From Polyangiaceae bacterium (GTDB taxonomy: Bacteria; Myxococcota_A; Polyangia; Polyangiales; Polyangiaceae): a stretch of DNA of 64,000 bases. Below are positions 54,984-63,151 of the stretch, in pieces. The stretch is taken from NCBI GenBank assembly GCA_025936115.1, contig JAICTZ010000034.1, forward strand, positions 17,095-81,094. The letters are read 5' to 3'. A model generated the notes under the pieces. It made no database searches and was not told where the DNA came from. It saw only the letters and a list, made by a program, of their open reading frames with translations. Position numbers and translations under genes: made by a program. Numbering within the stretch: position 1 is the first letter of the stretch; each line of letters opens with the position of its first letter.

Positions 54984-56153
54984 ATGAAGCTGCCGGTGTT
55001 CGCCGAGCCGCTCGGCGCCGAGCTCGACGCCTGCTCGGAAGTTGGCGAGCTCTGGACGCCGCTCGGCGACGGCGGCGTGCGCTGCGTCGCCTGCGCGCAC
55101 CGTTGCGTCATCGCGGACGGCAGCCGGGGCGCGTGCGGCGTGCGCTACAACCGCGGCGGCGCGCTGCGCGTGCCGTTCGGCTACGTCGCCCGTCGCTACG
55201 TTCGCTCGGTGGAGACCAACACCGTCTTCCACGTCCTGCCCGGCGCGCAGGCGCTGACGTTCGGCATGTACGGCTGCGACTTGCGCTGTCCGTATTGCCA
55301 TAATCACCGCATATCCCAGGCTCTACGCGACGGCCCGACACAGGAACACCCGACACCCATGAGCCCCGCAGCGCTCGTGGACGAAGCGCTCGGCGCGGGC
55401 TGCCGCGTGCTCTGCGCCGCCTACAACGAACCGATGCTCAGCGTCGAATGGATGGCGCGCGTCTTCGAGCTGGCGCGCGCACGCGGTCTCGTGACGGCCG
55501 TCGTGAGCGACGGACACTCGACGCCGGAAGCGCTCCGCTACCTGCGGCGCACCGCCGACGTCTTCCGCGTCGATCTCAAAGCTCACGACGAAGCGAGCTA
55601 CAAGCGGCTCGGCGGGCGCCTGCAACCGGTGCTCGACTCGATCGCGCTCGCGCGTGAGCTCGGCTATTGGGTCGAGGTGGTGACGCTCGTCGTTCCCGGC
55701 TTGAACCAGGAGGCACGCGCCATCGCCTCGCTCGGCGCGCGCCTGCGGGAAATCGACCCCGCCATGCCTTGGCACCTGAACGGCTTCGTCCCGCGCTATC
55801 GGCTCGCGCGAGAGCCGTCGGCCGAGCCGCTTTTTCTCCTGATGGCGGCCGGTTCGGCCTACGCCCTCGGCAGCCGCTTCGTCTACGTCGGCAACGCGCC
55901 CGCCTGCGCCGAGCTCGCCCACACGCGCTGTCCCGAGTGTCACACGCTCCTGATTCGACGGCACGACTACCGCACGCTCGAAAACCACTTGCGCGGCGCC
56001 GCTTGCCAGCAGTGTGGCGCGGAGTTGCCCGGCATCTGGCGGCCGCTCGCCCCCGCCAGCCGGCCCCGTGATACGACACCGAACCCCAGCTGCGAGTTGG
56101 GCGATCTTGGAAGACCAGATCGCGATCGGCAAGAAAGACCGAGAGTCACGTGA
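54984..56153 (+). CDS. amrS: AmmeMemoRadiSam-system radical SAM enzyme AmrS-like
   Basis: 389 residues from ATG 54984 (the open frame upstream lacks a start site). Zn-ribbon-like N-terminal CVACAHRCVIADGSRGACG, then the iron-sulfur motif CDLRCPYC in TFGMYGCDLRCPYCHNHRIS, radical SAM barrel with YNEPMLSVEWM and VDLKAHDEASYKRLGG. The C-terminus has a second Cys cluster (CPECHTLLIRR, CQQCGAELP). The family partners AmrA and AmrB are not seen here. The last 20 residues (DLGRPDRDRQERPRVT) come from the dispersed repeat at 56092, so the natural C-terminus may have been replaced. Confidence 0.83.
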   Translation: MKLPVFAEPLGAELDACSEVGELWTPLGDGGVRCVACAHRCVIADGSRGACGVRYNRGGALRVPFGYVARRYVRSVETNTVFHVLPGAQALTFGMYGCDLRCPYCHNHRISQALRDGPTQEHPTPMSPAALVDEALGAGCRVLCAAYNEPMLSVEWMARVFELARARGLVTAVVSDGHSTPEALRYLRRTADVFRVDLKAHDEASYKRLGGRLQPVLDSIALARELGYWVEVVTLVVPGLNQEARAIASLGARLREIDPAMPWHLNGFVPRYRLAREPSAEPLFLLMAAGSAYALGSRFVYVGNAPACAELAHTRCPECHTLLIRRHDYRTLENHLRGAACQQCGAELPGIWRPLAPASRPRDTTPNPSCELGDLGRPDRDRQERPRVT

Positions 56154-56401
56154 AGAACCGGCGAGGCCGGCGCGTCGTGGGTCAGTGATCGGCAACGGAC
56201 GCTCGACTTTGTGCGAGGTCGCCGTGCTCCCATCAATCCGAAAAAAGTCCGCGGAAGGGCTTGCCGTCGCCTCACCCGAGCGCGGCGACCGGGACCGACC
56301 TGCGAGCCACAATGCGCCGGCTCGCCGGTTCTCGCGTGCATTTTAGCTTCCTTGACGATCGTGATCTTTCCTGCCAAGACCGCCCACCTCGAGACTAGGT
56401 G
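56092..56401 (+). repeat. Dispersed repeat, full copy A, with terminal inverted repeats
   Basis: About 310 bp. The left arm TTGGGCGATCTTGG (56097-) and the right arm, read in reverse from 56387, GTGGGCGGTCTTGG, extend imperfectly over about 40 bp (GATCGCGATCGGCAAGA against GATCACGATCGTCAAGGA). The first 190 bp match copy B at 18280-18472 in inverse orientation. The right edge is CTCGAGACTAGG as beside copy B. It overlaps the amrS-like stop and the GTG start of the next gene. MITE-like or REP-like; no transposase nearby. Confidence 0.75.
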
Positions 56402-57430
56402 CTTTCGCCGCAGAGATCCCGTCGTGCCCCGCGTTCGCGCGAGCGGCTCGTACTCACCGTCGTCACACTGGCCCACGCAGCCCTGACGCTCGCGTTCCTC
56501 CTCGCGCTCCGCTGCATCGGCGAAGCAAGCGTGCTCACGACGATCGGCCTGTACCTGCCGCGCTGGCCGTTCGCGCTGCCCTTGCCCGTCCTCTTGGTCG
56601 CGCTCGCCTGGAGACGCCGGCGCTGGCTCTTCGGTCTCGAGCTAGTCACGGGGCTGCTCTGGCTTTTTCCCCTGCAAGGCTTGCACCTCGCCAGCGCGCG
56701 CGCGGCGACCCCGGGCCACCGCACGCTGCGCGTCCTGAGCTTCAACATCCATTCGAACGCGCGCTCCCCCGCGCTCCTGTCCGCGCTGCGCGCGGCGAAA
56801 GCGGACCTACTCGTGCTCCAAGAAGGCGACTACGAAGACGCCGCCTTCTGGAAAGGCAAGCTCGGCGACTACGAGTGGTCGGTGCGCGACCAGTTCGTGC
56901 TCGGCAGTCGCTTTCCGGTCACCGTGGCCGCGAACCCATTCCAGCGGCACGGCGCGGCCTACGTGCGCTATCGCGTCGAGCTACCGGAGGGACCCGTGCA
57001 GCTCTATTCGTTGCACCCGCCGTCGCCTCGCCTCACGATGAGCGAGCTCCTGAGCGACGAGATCACGCGCAATCCGACGGAGCTCCGGCGCGCGCATGCC
57101 GACATCCGCGCCAACACGAGCGATCGCGAGCGACAACTCCGCACCGTCGCCGACGACGCACGCTCGAGCAAGCTGCCCGTGATCATCGCGGGCGACACCA
57201 ACTTGCCGGATCTGAGTCCCGTCCTGGAGCACACGTTCACTGGCTTCAGCGACACGTTTCGCGAGCGCGGCTGCGGCTTCGGCTACACCTTTCCCACGAA
57301 CCACGGTTTCGGACCCTGGATGCGCATCGACCGTGTGTTCGTGAACGGCGCCTTCCGCGTGCTCGACTTCACGACCCTGCCGCCGTCGGGGTCCGACCAC
57401 CTGCCGGTCGTCGCCGTGCTCGAGCTCTGA
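56399..57430 (+). CDS. Membrane-anchored endonuclease/exonuclease/phosphatase family protein
   Basis: 343 residues from GTG 56399, the first start, at the edge of the repeat; a later start is possible. About three N-terminal membrane spans (LTVVTLAHAALTLAFLLALR, LPRWPFALPLPVLLVALAW, FGLELVTGLLWLFPL). The EEP domain (about 105-343) has VLSFNIHSNA, LVLQEGDYED (catalytic Glu), LYSLHPPSP, IIAGDTNLP (Asp-Asn), and WMRIDRVFV with final SGSDHLPVVAVLEL (Asp-His). The active site faces the periplasm. DNase, sphingomyelinase or inositol-phosphatase activity cannot be told apart. Confidence 0.83.
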   Translation: MLSPQRSRRAPRSRERLVLTVVTLAHAALTLAFLLALRCIGEASVLTTIGLYLPRWPFALPLPVLLVALAWRRRRWLFGLELVTGLLWLFPLQGLHLASARAATPGHRTLRVLSFNIHSNARSPALLSALRAAKADLLVLQEGDYEDAAFWKGKLGDYEWSVRDQFVLGSRFPVTVAANPFQRHGAAYVRYRVELPEGPVQLYSLHPPSPRLTMSELLSDEITRNPTELRRAHADIRANTSDRERQLRTVADDARSSKLPVIIAGDTNLPDLSPVLEHTFTGFSDTFRERGCGFGYTFPTNHGFGPWMRIDRVFVNGAFRVLDFTTLPPSGSDHLPVVAVLEL

Positions 57431-57443
57431 CGCGCGGTCCGGC

Positions 57444-59798
57444 TTACTGGCAGCCGCCGAGCGTCTCGTCACAGAGCGCGCCCATGCAGTCGGTGATCGA
57501 AAAACCCGTGCGGTCCGCGTTGCACGTCTCGTAGTTGCCGTCCGTGTCGCAGTGCGACTCGCCCACGGCGCAGGCAAGGCAGGCGCTGGTGTCACACGTC
57601 TTCGCGCCGAGCGAGTCCGTGCAGAGCTCCGCCGTCGCGCACGTGTCGCAGTCCGTGAACGCCGTGCGGTCGCTGTTGCACATCTGGAGCAGCGTCATGT
57701 CGGTGCCGCCGCAGCGGGTGGCGCCCGTGGCGCAGACGGCCGCCTCGCACTTGGTCTCCTTCTTCGAGCGCGTCAGCTCGCAGAGCCCGCTGGTCGGACA
57801 CGTGTCGAGTACGGCGGCCTGCGCGCTGATGCGGCTCGCGGGACATTGATACAAGCTCTTGTTGCCGGTTCCGCCGCACCAGAGCTCACCGGCCACGCAG
57901 GTCGGCGCTTCGCACTTCGTCTCGTTCTTCGAGTGCGAGAGCTCGCAGAGCCCGTTCGTCACGCACGTATCGAGCAGCACCGCCTGCGAGTTGATGCGAC
58001 TGCTCGGACACTGATAGAGCGCCGTGTTGCCGCTGCCTCCGCACCAGAGATCGGTGAGCGCACAGGTCGGCGCTTCGCACTTCGTCTCGTTCTTGGAGCG
58101 GGTGAGCTCGCAGAGTCCGTTGGTGGCGCACGTGTCGAGCACGGTCGCTTGCGTATTGATGAGGCTACTCGGACACTGGTAAAGCGCCGTGTTGCCGCTA
58201 CCTCCGCACCAGCGGTCCGTCGCGCTGCACGACGGCGCCGTGCACGCCCCGGCTTTGCAAACGAACGGCTTGGTCGTGAGCGAAACCGAGCAAAGCTCCG
58301 GCGTCGCGCACGTCTCGCACGCCGTGTAGCCCGTCCGACCCGAATTGCACACTTGGAGCGTCTTGCCCTGATCGGTGCCGCTGCCACCGCAATGGGGTTC
58401 ACCGGCCGTGCAGACCGGCTCCATGCACGACGTCGCGTCGCACGTCTTGGCAGCGAGCGAGGCGGCGCAGAGCTCGGCGGTTGCGCACGTGTCGCAGGGG
58501 GTCGGATCCCAATCGGTGAGGTCGTCGTTGCAGCGCTGGAGCCGAGTCGGATTTTCCGGGTCGCAGCGGAGCTGACCGGCGACGCATTTTTGGTCCCCGC
58601 AGGTACCGGACGCCGAATTGCAGAGCGCCACGCTCGCGCAAGCCGGGGCATTCGCCACGTAACCGGTGCGGCCCGGATTGCAGATCATGGGCTGTGCGCC
58701 CGTGCACTGGGTCTCCCCGGGGTCGCACCGCGGCGCCCCGCAGGTGCCGCTCCCGGCGTTGCAGAGCTCTGCGGTCGCGCAGGCGGGGCCGTTGGCCTTG
58801 AAACCGGTGCGGTCGGGGTTGCAGATCTGAGGTTCCGCATCGACGCACTGGGTCGCGCCCGCCGCGCACGCGGGCTTCACGCACGTCGTCCCGCTCGCAC
58901 TGAGCGTCTGCTGGCAGAGCCCCTCCGTCTCGCAACTATCGACCGTACTCCATCCGCTGCTATCGGCCTTACACACTTGTAGGCTCACGCCGCTGCACTG
59001 GTACGCGCCGGGCGTGCACGGATCGTCCATGCACGACCCGCTCACGGCGTCGCAGTAAGCCGCGCCTTTGCACGAATCGACGGGCATCCACGCGGTCAAA
59101 TCAGCAGGGCACGTCTCGAGCACGCCCGTATCGCTGCAGCGAAAGGCCCCCGGCGTCGTGCAGCCCGCCATGCCGCACGTTCCGGTCGTCATGTCACACA
59201 GCGCCGCGCTGTCGCAGCTCTTGACCATGTCGAAGCCGTCGAGCATGTCGTTGCACGTCTGGAGCTCGGCGCCCGCGCATTTGAACTCACCGGCGGTGCA
59301 GGCCTGCGTCGCGCAGCCATCCTTGCTGCAGAGCTTGGCCGAGGCGCACGTGTCGACGATCGTCCAACCCGCTTGGTCCGCCGTGCAGCGACGCAGCTCG
59401 GCGCCGTTGCACTGGAGCGTCCCGGCTTGGCACGGCTCGTTCGTGCAGCCGCTCTCGGTATTGCAGTGGCTCGCGTCGGCGCAGGCTTGGACCTTGGCCC
59501 AGCCGTCGCGCGTCGATTTACAGACCTGGAACTCCGCGCCCTCACAGCGCCGCTCGCCGTCGGCGCACGTCGCGAGCTTGCAGCCGTGCAGCGGGTCGCA
59601 CAACGCCTCCGACGCGCAATGATCGACGTTCGTCCAGGCCGTACCCTCGGTGTTGCAGGTCTGAAGCACGTTGCCGAAGCACTGCATCGCGCCCTGCGCG
59701 CACGGCCCCTTGTCTACCTTGAAGTCCCCGAGCACCCACTGACAGCCCGCTACCAGTAAGGCGAGTACGAACACCGAGCGAGGGACCAAGAACCGCAC
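57444..59798 (-). CDS. Cys-rich tandem-repeat lipoprotein
   Basis: 784 residues from GTG 59798. Lipobox VAGC (Cys19). The rest is about thirteen tandem units of 45-60 residues on the pattern C-x-x-G-x3-C-x-G-x-x-LQ-x-C ... W-x3-D-x-C-A-x3-LC ... C, each with six to eight Cys. The last units near the C-terminus (57740-58215 in the DNA) are nearly identical: CGGSGNTALYQCPSSLINTQ with CELTRSKNETKCEAP. Disulfide-rich surface rod, a type common in Polyangiales and of unknown role. Unusual for its length and the strength of recent unit duplication. The DNA repeats could drive length change by recombination. Confidence 0.8.
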   Translation of the reverse strand: MRFLVPRSVFVLALLVAGCQWVLGDFKVDKGPCAQGAMQCFGNVLQTCNTEGTAWTNVDHCASEALCDPLHGCKLATCADGERRCEGAEFQVCKSTRDGWAKVQACADASHCNTESGCTNEPCQAGTLQCNGAELRRCTADQAGWTIVDTCASAKLCSKDGCATQACTAGEFKCAGAELQTCNDMLDGFDMVKSCDSAALCDMTTGTCGMAGCTTPGAFRCSDTGVLETCPADLTAWMPVDSCKGAAYCDAVSGSCMDDPCTPGAYQCSGVSLQVCKADSSGWSTVDSCETEGLCQQTLSASGTTCVKPACAAGATQCVDAEPQICNPDRTGFKANGPACATAELCNAGSGTCGAPRCDPGETQCTGAQPMICNPGRTGYVANAPACASVALCNSASGTCGDQKCVAGQLRCDPENPTRLQRCNDDLTDWDPTPCDTCATAELCAASLAAKTCDATSCMEPVCTAGEPHCGGSGTDQGKTLQVCNSGRTGYTACETCATPELCSVSLTTKPFVCKAGACTAPSCSATDRWCGGSGNTALYQCPSSLINTQATVLDTCATNGLCELTRSKNETKCEAPTCALTDLWCGGSGNTALYQCPSSRINSQAVLLDTCVTNGLCELSHSKNETKCEAPTCVAGELWCGGTGNKSLYQCPASRISAQAAVLDTCPTSGLCELTRSKKETKCEAAVCATGATRCGGTDMTLLQMCNSDRTAFTDCDTCATAELCTDSLGAKTCDTSACLACAVGESHCDTDGNYETCNADRTGFSITDCMGALCDETLGGCQ
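57740..58215. repeat. Three near-identical coding repeats in the Cys-rich gene
   Basis: Three copies of roughly 160-165 bp encode CGGxGNxxLYQCPxSxI, then DTCxTxGLCELxxSKxETKCEA. They differ at only a few codons, unlike the older units elsewhere in the gene, so they arose by recent tandem duplication. Confidence 0.75.
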
Positions 59799-59886
59799 CT
59801 ACAGACACCCACCGCCCGCGTTACCGCGACGGGCGTTCTAGCGCAACAGCGGCGGGTGGCCCTCGCGCGCCGGCCGCAACTTTTGC

Positions 59887-60282
59887 TCACGCCTCGGAGC
59901 TTGACCGCGGGTGGTCCGCGTGGGTCGCCGGGGGACGACCCTTCGCAGCCATCCACGTCGAGAGCCGGGCGCTCTGGCGGGCGCGGCTATTCCAAGCGGG
60001 CAGGAACGTGAGCTCGCCGCAAAGGAAGCTCGTGACAAAGAGCGCGAGCGGGAGAGCCGGCAGCGGAAACACGCGGTAGTGCGTCAGGTGGTGCAGCCAC
60101 ACGAGCATGACGTTGGCGCACATGCCGTAAAACGAGCTGAAGAGAAACGTGACTGCGAGCAAACGTGCGTGCGTGAAGCGTCGTTCGGGCGCGGGACGCA
60201 GGAACGCGAACGGTCCCCACAGCGCGTCCGCGTCGCAGATTCGGTTCCACACTTCGTAACGCCGGCTCTTCTCGCTCGACAT
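59887..60282 (-). CDS. Small membrane protein of unknown function
   Basis: 131 residues from ATG 60282. After a basic N-terminus (SSEKSRRYEVWNRICDADAL) come two long hydrophobic segments: ARLLAVTFLFSSFYGMCANV to MLVWLHHL, and VFPLPALPLALFVTSFLCGE to LTFLPAW. The tail is basic and polar. The His pair in HHLTHYR may lie near the membrane face. No family recognised. It is upstream of the Cys-rich lipoprotein gene on the same strand (88 nt), but no link is evident. Confidence 0.55.
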   Translation of the reverse strand: MSSEKSRRYEVWNRICDADALWGPFAFLRPAPERRFTHARLLAVTFLFSSFYGMCANVMLVWLHHLTHYRVFPLPALPLALFVTSFLCGELTFLPAWNSRARQSARLSTWMAAKGRPPATHADHPRSSSEA

Positions 60283-60523
60283 GCGTGACGAGATCGAACG
60301 ACCGTTTGCTCGCGCTCATAACCCGTACCAGCGCGTGCCGAAGCGAGCGGTGTGCGAAAGCGAGCGGGCACCTTGTCCGATTGAGGAGCGGGTACCGCCG
60401 CACGTCCGGTGCGTCGAATGCTGCCAGCTCCCGTTCGCCGCGCCGGGGTCGATGGTCCGCCGCGCACGCGACGCCGTCGCACCCACGACTACCGACGCGC
60501 CGAAGACCGCGCCGTGTCGAGAC

Positions 60524-60829
60524 TCAGCGGCGCACGCGCGCGTACGCCGGAACGCGCACGTACACCGGAGCACGCGGCATCAAGTTGTCGACCAAGCCCT
60601 GCAGCCACTCACGCACCTTGTTGCCGCGCGAGGGACGCGCCGGACGCTTCGGCGCAGGCTGATAGAGCACGCGAACGGCTCCCGCTTCCCCACGGTGCGA
60701 AAGCGACGGCTCGTCGTGTGCGGGGGCAGGCGCTGACTCGGATCGACCAAAGCTGAACAGTCCGGGGAGGCCGCGATGAATCGACAAAGTGTTTCCTCTC
60801 GGTATCGGTCGGGTTACTACAAGGTTCAT
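60524..60829 (-). CDS. Possible small hypothetical protein
   Basis: 101 residues from ATG 60829, with GAAGG immediately before it (poor spacing). Pro/Arg-rich, no signal, no membrane span; LVDNLMPRAPVYVRVPAYAR forms the end. The codon use resembles that of real genes less clearly than its neighbours. May be a chance frame. Confidence 0.3.
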   Translation of the reverse strand: MNLVVTRPIPRGNTLSIHRGLPGLFSFGRSESAPAPAHDEPSLSHRGEAGAVRVLYQPAPKRPARPSRGNKVREWLQGLVDNLMPRAPVYVRVPAYARVRR

Positions 60830-61293
60830 CCTTCGGCCGAGTTCCGCAAGTGTGACACCGGCGCCATGCCGTGTTTCTCGATGTTTTTCGGCCGCGAGCG
60901 CTAAATCTCGTAACCTGCTCCGAGAAACAGCGCGGGGCACAGCGGCGGAAGCACGAGACGGCGCTCGGCGCTCGGGCTCGTTCCGCCGAACTCCACGTTA
61001 CACGACAGCTCGATAGCAACCAATGCAGAGCATCTGGCGCTTCGTCGCGGGGCCGAACGGCAGCACGGAAGCGCGTTCGGTGGTCGACCAACGCTCTGAA
61101 CGATTCTTGCAATTTCGCTCGCGCGACCGTCGTACGTTGCGACGAATAGCGACCTCGTCGTTGGAACGCCGCCACCTTGCCCGGCACGTGCGGCTTCGTC
61201 GAGCGCGGCTGCAAATTGACGTGGCGCTGATGTGAATAGCCGCCGTTGCGAGCCCGAACCTTCTGTGGATAAGGACAGAGGAGGTCATCCACC
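60830..61293. other. Intergenic region upstream of the CE1-like esterase
   Basis: 464 bp with no convincing gene. Inverted arms TGTTTCTCG (60872-60880) and CGAGAAACA (60921-60929) flank 40 bases. No palindrome of the 16-bp family and no clear promoter were found. Confidence 0.45.
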
Positions 61294-62832
61294 ATGAATC
61301 GCCTTCGTGTTCGGGCGCTCGCGGCCGCGTCGCTCTCGCTGGGACTCTTACTGCCCGCGCGCGGGTGGGCGGCCTCCTTGACAGAGGTCAACCGCTCCGA
61401 TTGGGCAGGCAGTGTGAAACTGCCGAGCTACGTCCAGATGTACATCTACGTTCCGGACAAGCTCGCGACGAAGCCGCCCATCATGGTGTCTTCACATTCG
61501 TGTGGATCGACGGCTACGGGGCAAATGGGCAATATTCCCCTGAGCAAGGCGGCCGCCGACAAGAACGGGTTCATTCTGATCCTGCCGGACAATCCCGGCC
61601 AAAACTGCTGGGACGTGGGCTCCGCGGCGTCGCTCAAGCACGACGGCGGAGGCGACACGCAGGCCGTCGCGCAAATGGTGAAGTACGCGCTCATGAAATA
61701 CAACGGCGACCCAGCGCGCGTTTACGCGATGGGCGGCTCGTCCGGTGGGATGATGACGCAGGCGTTGATGGCCGTGTACCCGGACGTCTTCCGCGCCGGC
61801 TCCGCGCGCGCCGGCGTCCCGGCGGGGTGCTGGGCTGACGGCTACGACTCGAGCCAGCAGTGGAGCAACAACTGCGCGGGGGGCAACACGACCAAGACCG
61901 CGCAGCAGTGGGGCGACCTCGTGCGCGCCATGGATCCCGGTTACACCGGACACCGGCCCCGCCTGCAGACGATGCAGGGCGAGGCAGACACGACCATTAG
62001 CTACAAGAACACGGCCGAGTCCGTCAAAGAGTGGACCAACGTGCTCGGCTTGAGCACCGAGCCCACGTCGAGCGACAAGAGCTACAAGGCCGCGAACGCC
62101 ACGTACGATCGCCAGTTTTGGCAAAACGCGTGCGGCTATGTCGTGTTCGAGGCCTGGTCGTCGCCCGGCGGCACGCACTCGATGGCGTACGAGGAAGCCG
62201 ACATCCTCAAGTTCTTCGGTCTCGACACGGCGGGCGGCAGCGATCCAGAGCCGGACTGTCCGGCTGGCGGCGGCAGCGGCGGACTGGGGGGCGCCCCGGG
62301 CTCGGGCGGCATGAGCAATTCGGCAGGCTCGAGTGCGACCGGAGGTGCGGTCGGTTCCGGTGGCAGGGCCGCGCAAGGCGGGATGAGCGGCACCTCCGCA
62401 GGCGCGGGCGGCACCGCTCCGGCAAGCGGCGGCTCGACGGCCACGGGCGGCAGCAGCGGCAGCAGCGGCAGCAGCGGACACGGCAACGCCAGCGGCGGCA
62501 CGACGGTGGCAGTCGGCGGCATGGCCACGAGCACGGGCGGCAGCGTCTCGGCAGCGGGCACGAGCGGAACAGGTGGAACCGGCGCGACAGGCGCAATTGG
62601 CGGCACCGGGACGGCACCCGGCGGGCAACCCGGCAGCGCAGGTGGCGTATCGAACAGCAGCGGCGGCATGGGCGCCGCGGGCAAACCGTCGCATGCCTCG
62701 GGCGGTTCCGAGCCTCCACCCGAAGCGGGCGGCTGCAGCCTCGTGAGCGCTAACGCAAAGTCGCGATACGACTACGCGAGCTTCGCGTTCGGCCTCGCGC
62801 TCCTCGCATTCCGTCGCCGCGCGCGGCGCTGA
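61294..62832 (+). CDS. Secreted CE1-like esterase with MYXO-CTERM-like sorting tail
   Basis: 512 residues; GGAGG stands nine bases before the ATG. A classical (not lipoprotein) signal peptide ends about GWAAS. Esterase domain about 30-310: YVQMYIYVPDKLATKPPIMV, SSHSCGSTATG, nucleophile Ser in GGSSGGMMT, acid in GEADTTISYKNT, His in PGGTHSMAYEE; resembles acetylxylan esterases / PHB depolymerases. A Gly/Ser/Thr linker follows (about 315-470), then GGCSLVSANA, a hydrophobic stretch FAFGLALLAF and RRRARR, the layout of MYXO-CTERM cell-surface anchors. Thus, unlike the other three esterases here, the catalytic domain is N-terminal and the anchor C-terminal. Confidence 0.85.
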   Translation: MNRLRVRALAAASLSLGLLLPARGWAASLTEVNRSDWAGSVKLPSYVQMYIYVPDKLATKPPIMVSSHSCGSTATGQMGNIPLSKAAADKNGFILILPDNPGQNCWDVGSAASLKHDGGGDTQAVAQMVKYALMKYNGDPARVYAMGGSSGGMMTQALMAVYPDVFRAGSARAGVPAGCWADGYDSSQQWSNNCAGGNTTKTAQQWGDLVRAMDPGYTGHRPRLQTMQGEADTTISYKNTAESVKEWTNVLGLSTEPTSSDKSYKAANATYDRQFWQNACGYVVFEAWSSPGGTHSMAYEEADILKFFGLDTAGGSDPEPDCPAGGGSGGLGGAPGSGGMSNSAGSSATGGAVGSGGRAAQGGMSGTSAGAGGTAPASGGSTATGGSSGSSGSSGHGNASGGTTVAVGGMATSTGGSVSAAGTSGTGGTGATGAIGGTGTAPGGQPGSAGGVSNSSGGMGAAGKPSHASGGSEPPPEAGGCSLVSANAKSRYDYASFAFGLALLAFRRRARR

Positions 62833-63151
62833 AGCAGCCCTGGCGGCGCGCCTCCCACCTCGGTGCAGTCTGCCCGAGGACCTTTTCGGTTTCGGTGAAT
62901 CCCGCGACCAAGCAGTACTCAATGCTCGAGACTAAGGCGCACTGCGCGCATACCGCGAAATCGCAGTACAAGCACACACGGCAGAACCGAGTCGTTGTCT
63001 ATTCCTAAAAGGTGGCTCTGCTGTTCGCGAGCTCTAGCATCGAAGCAGAGATCGTCGATCGAGCCGCGCCAATCGACTTGGGCGGCGCCGGCTGCGTTCC
63101 CGTTTGCCAATTGGCGAAGCTCGGCGCTCGAGAGTCCGCTCGCTAGTCAGA
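62833..63151. other. Intergenic region between convergent genes
   Basis: 319 bp. It contains CTCGAGACTAAGG near 62928, similar to the 12-mer at the edges of the dispersed repeat, but the rest of that repeat is absent. No gene or terminator was identified. Confidence 0.4.

Noticed and set aside
57552..58982. 476-residue plus-strand frame opposite the Cys-rich gene
   Set aside because: Its apparent internal repeats only mirror the repeats of the real minus-strand gene.
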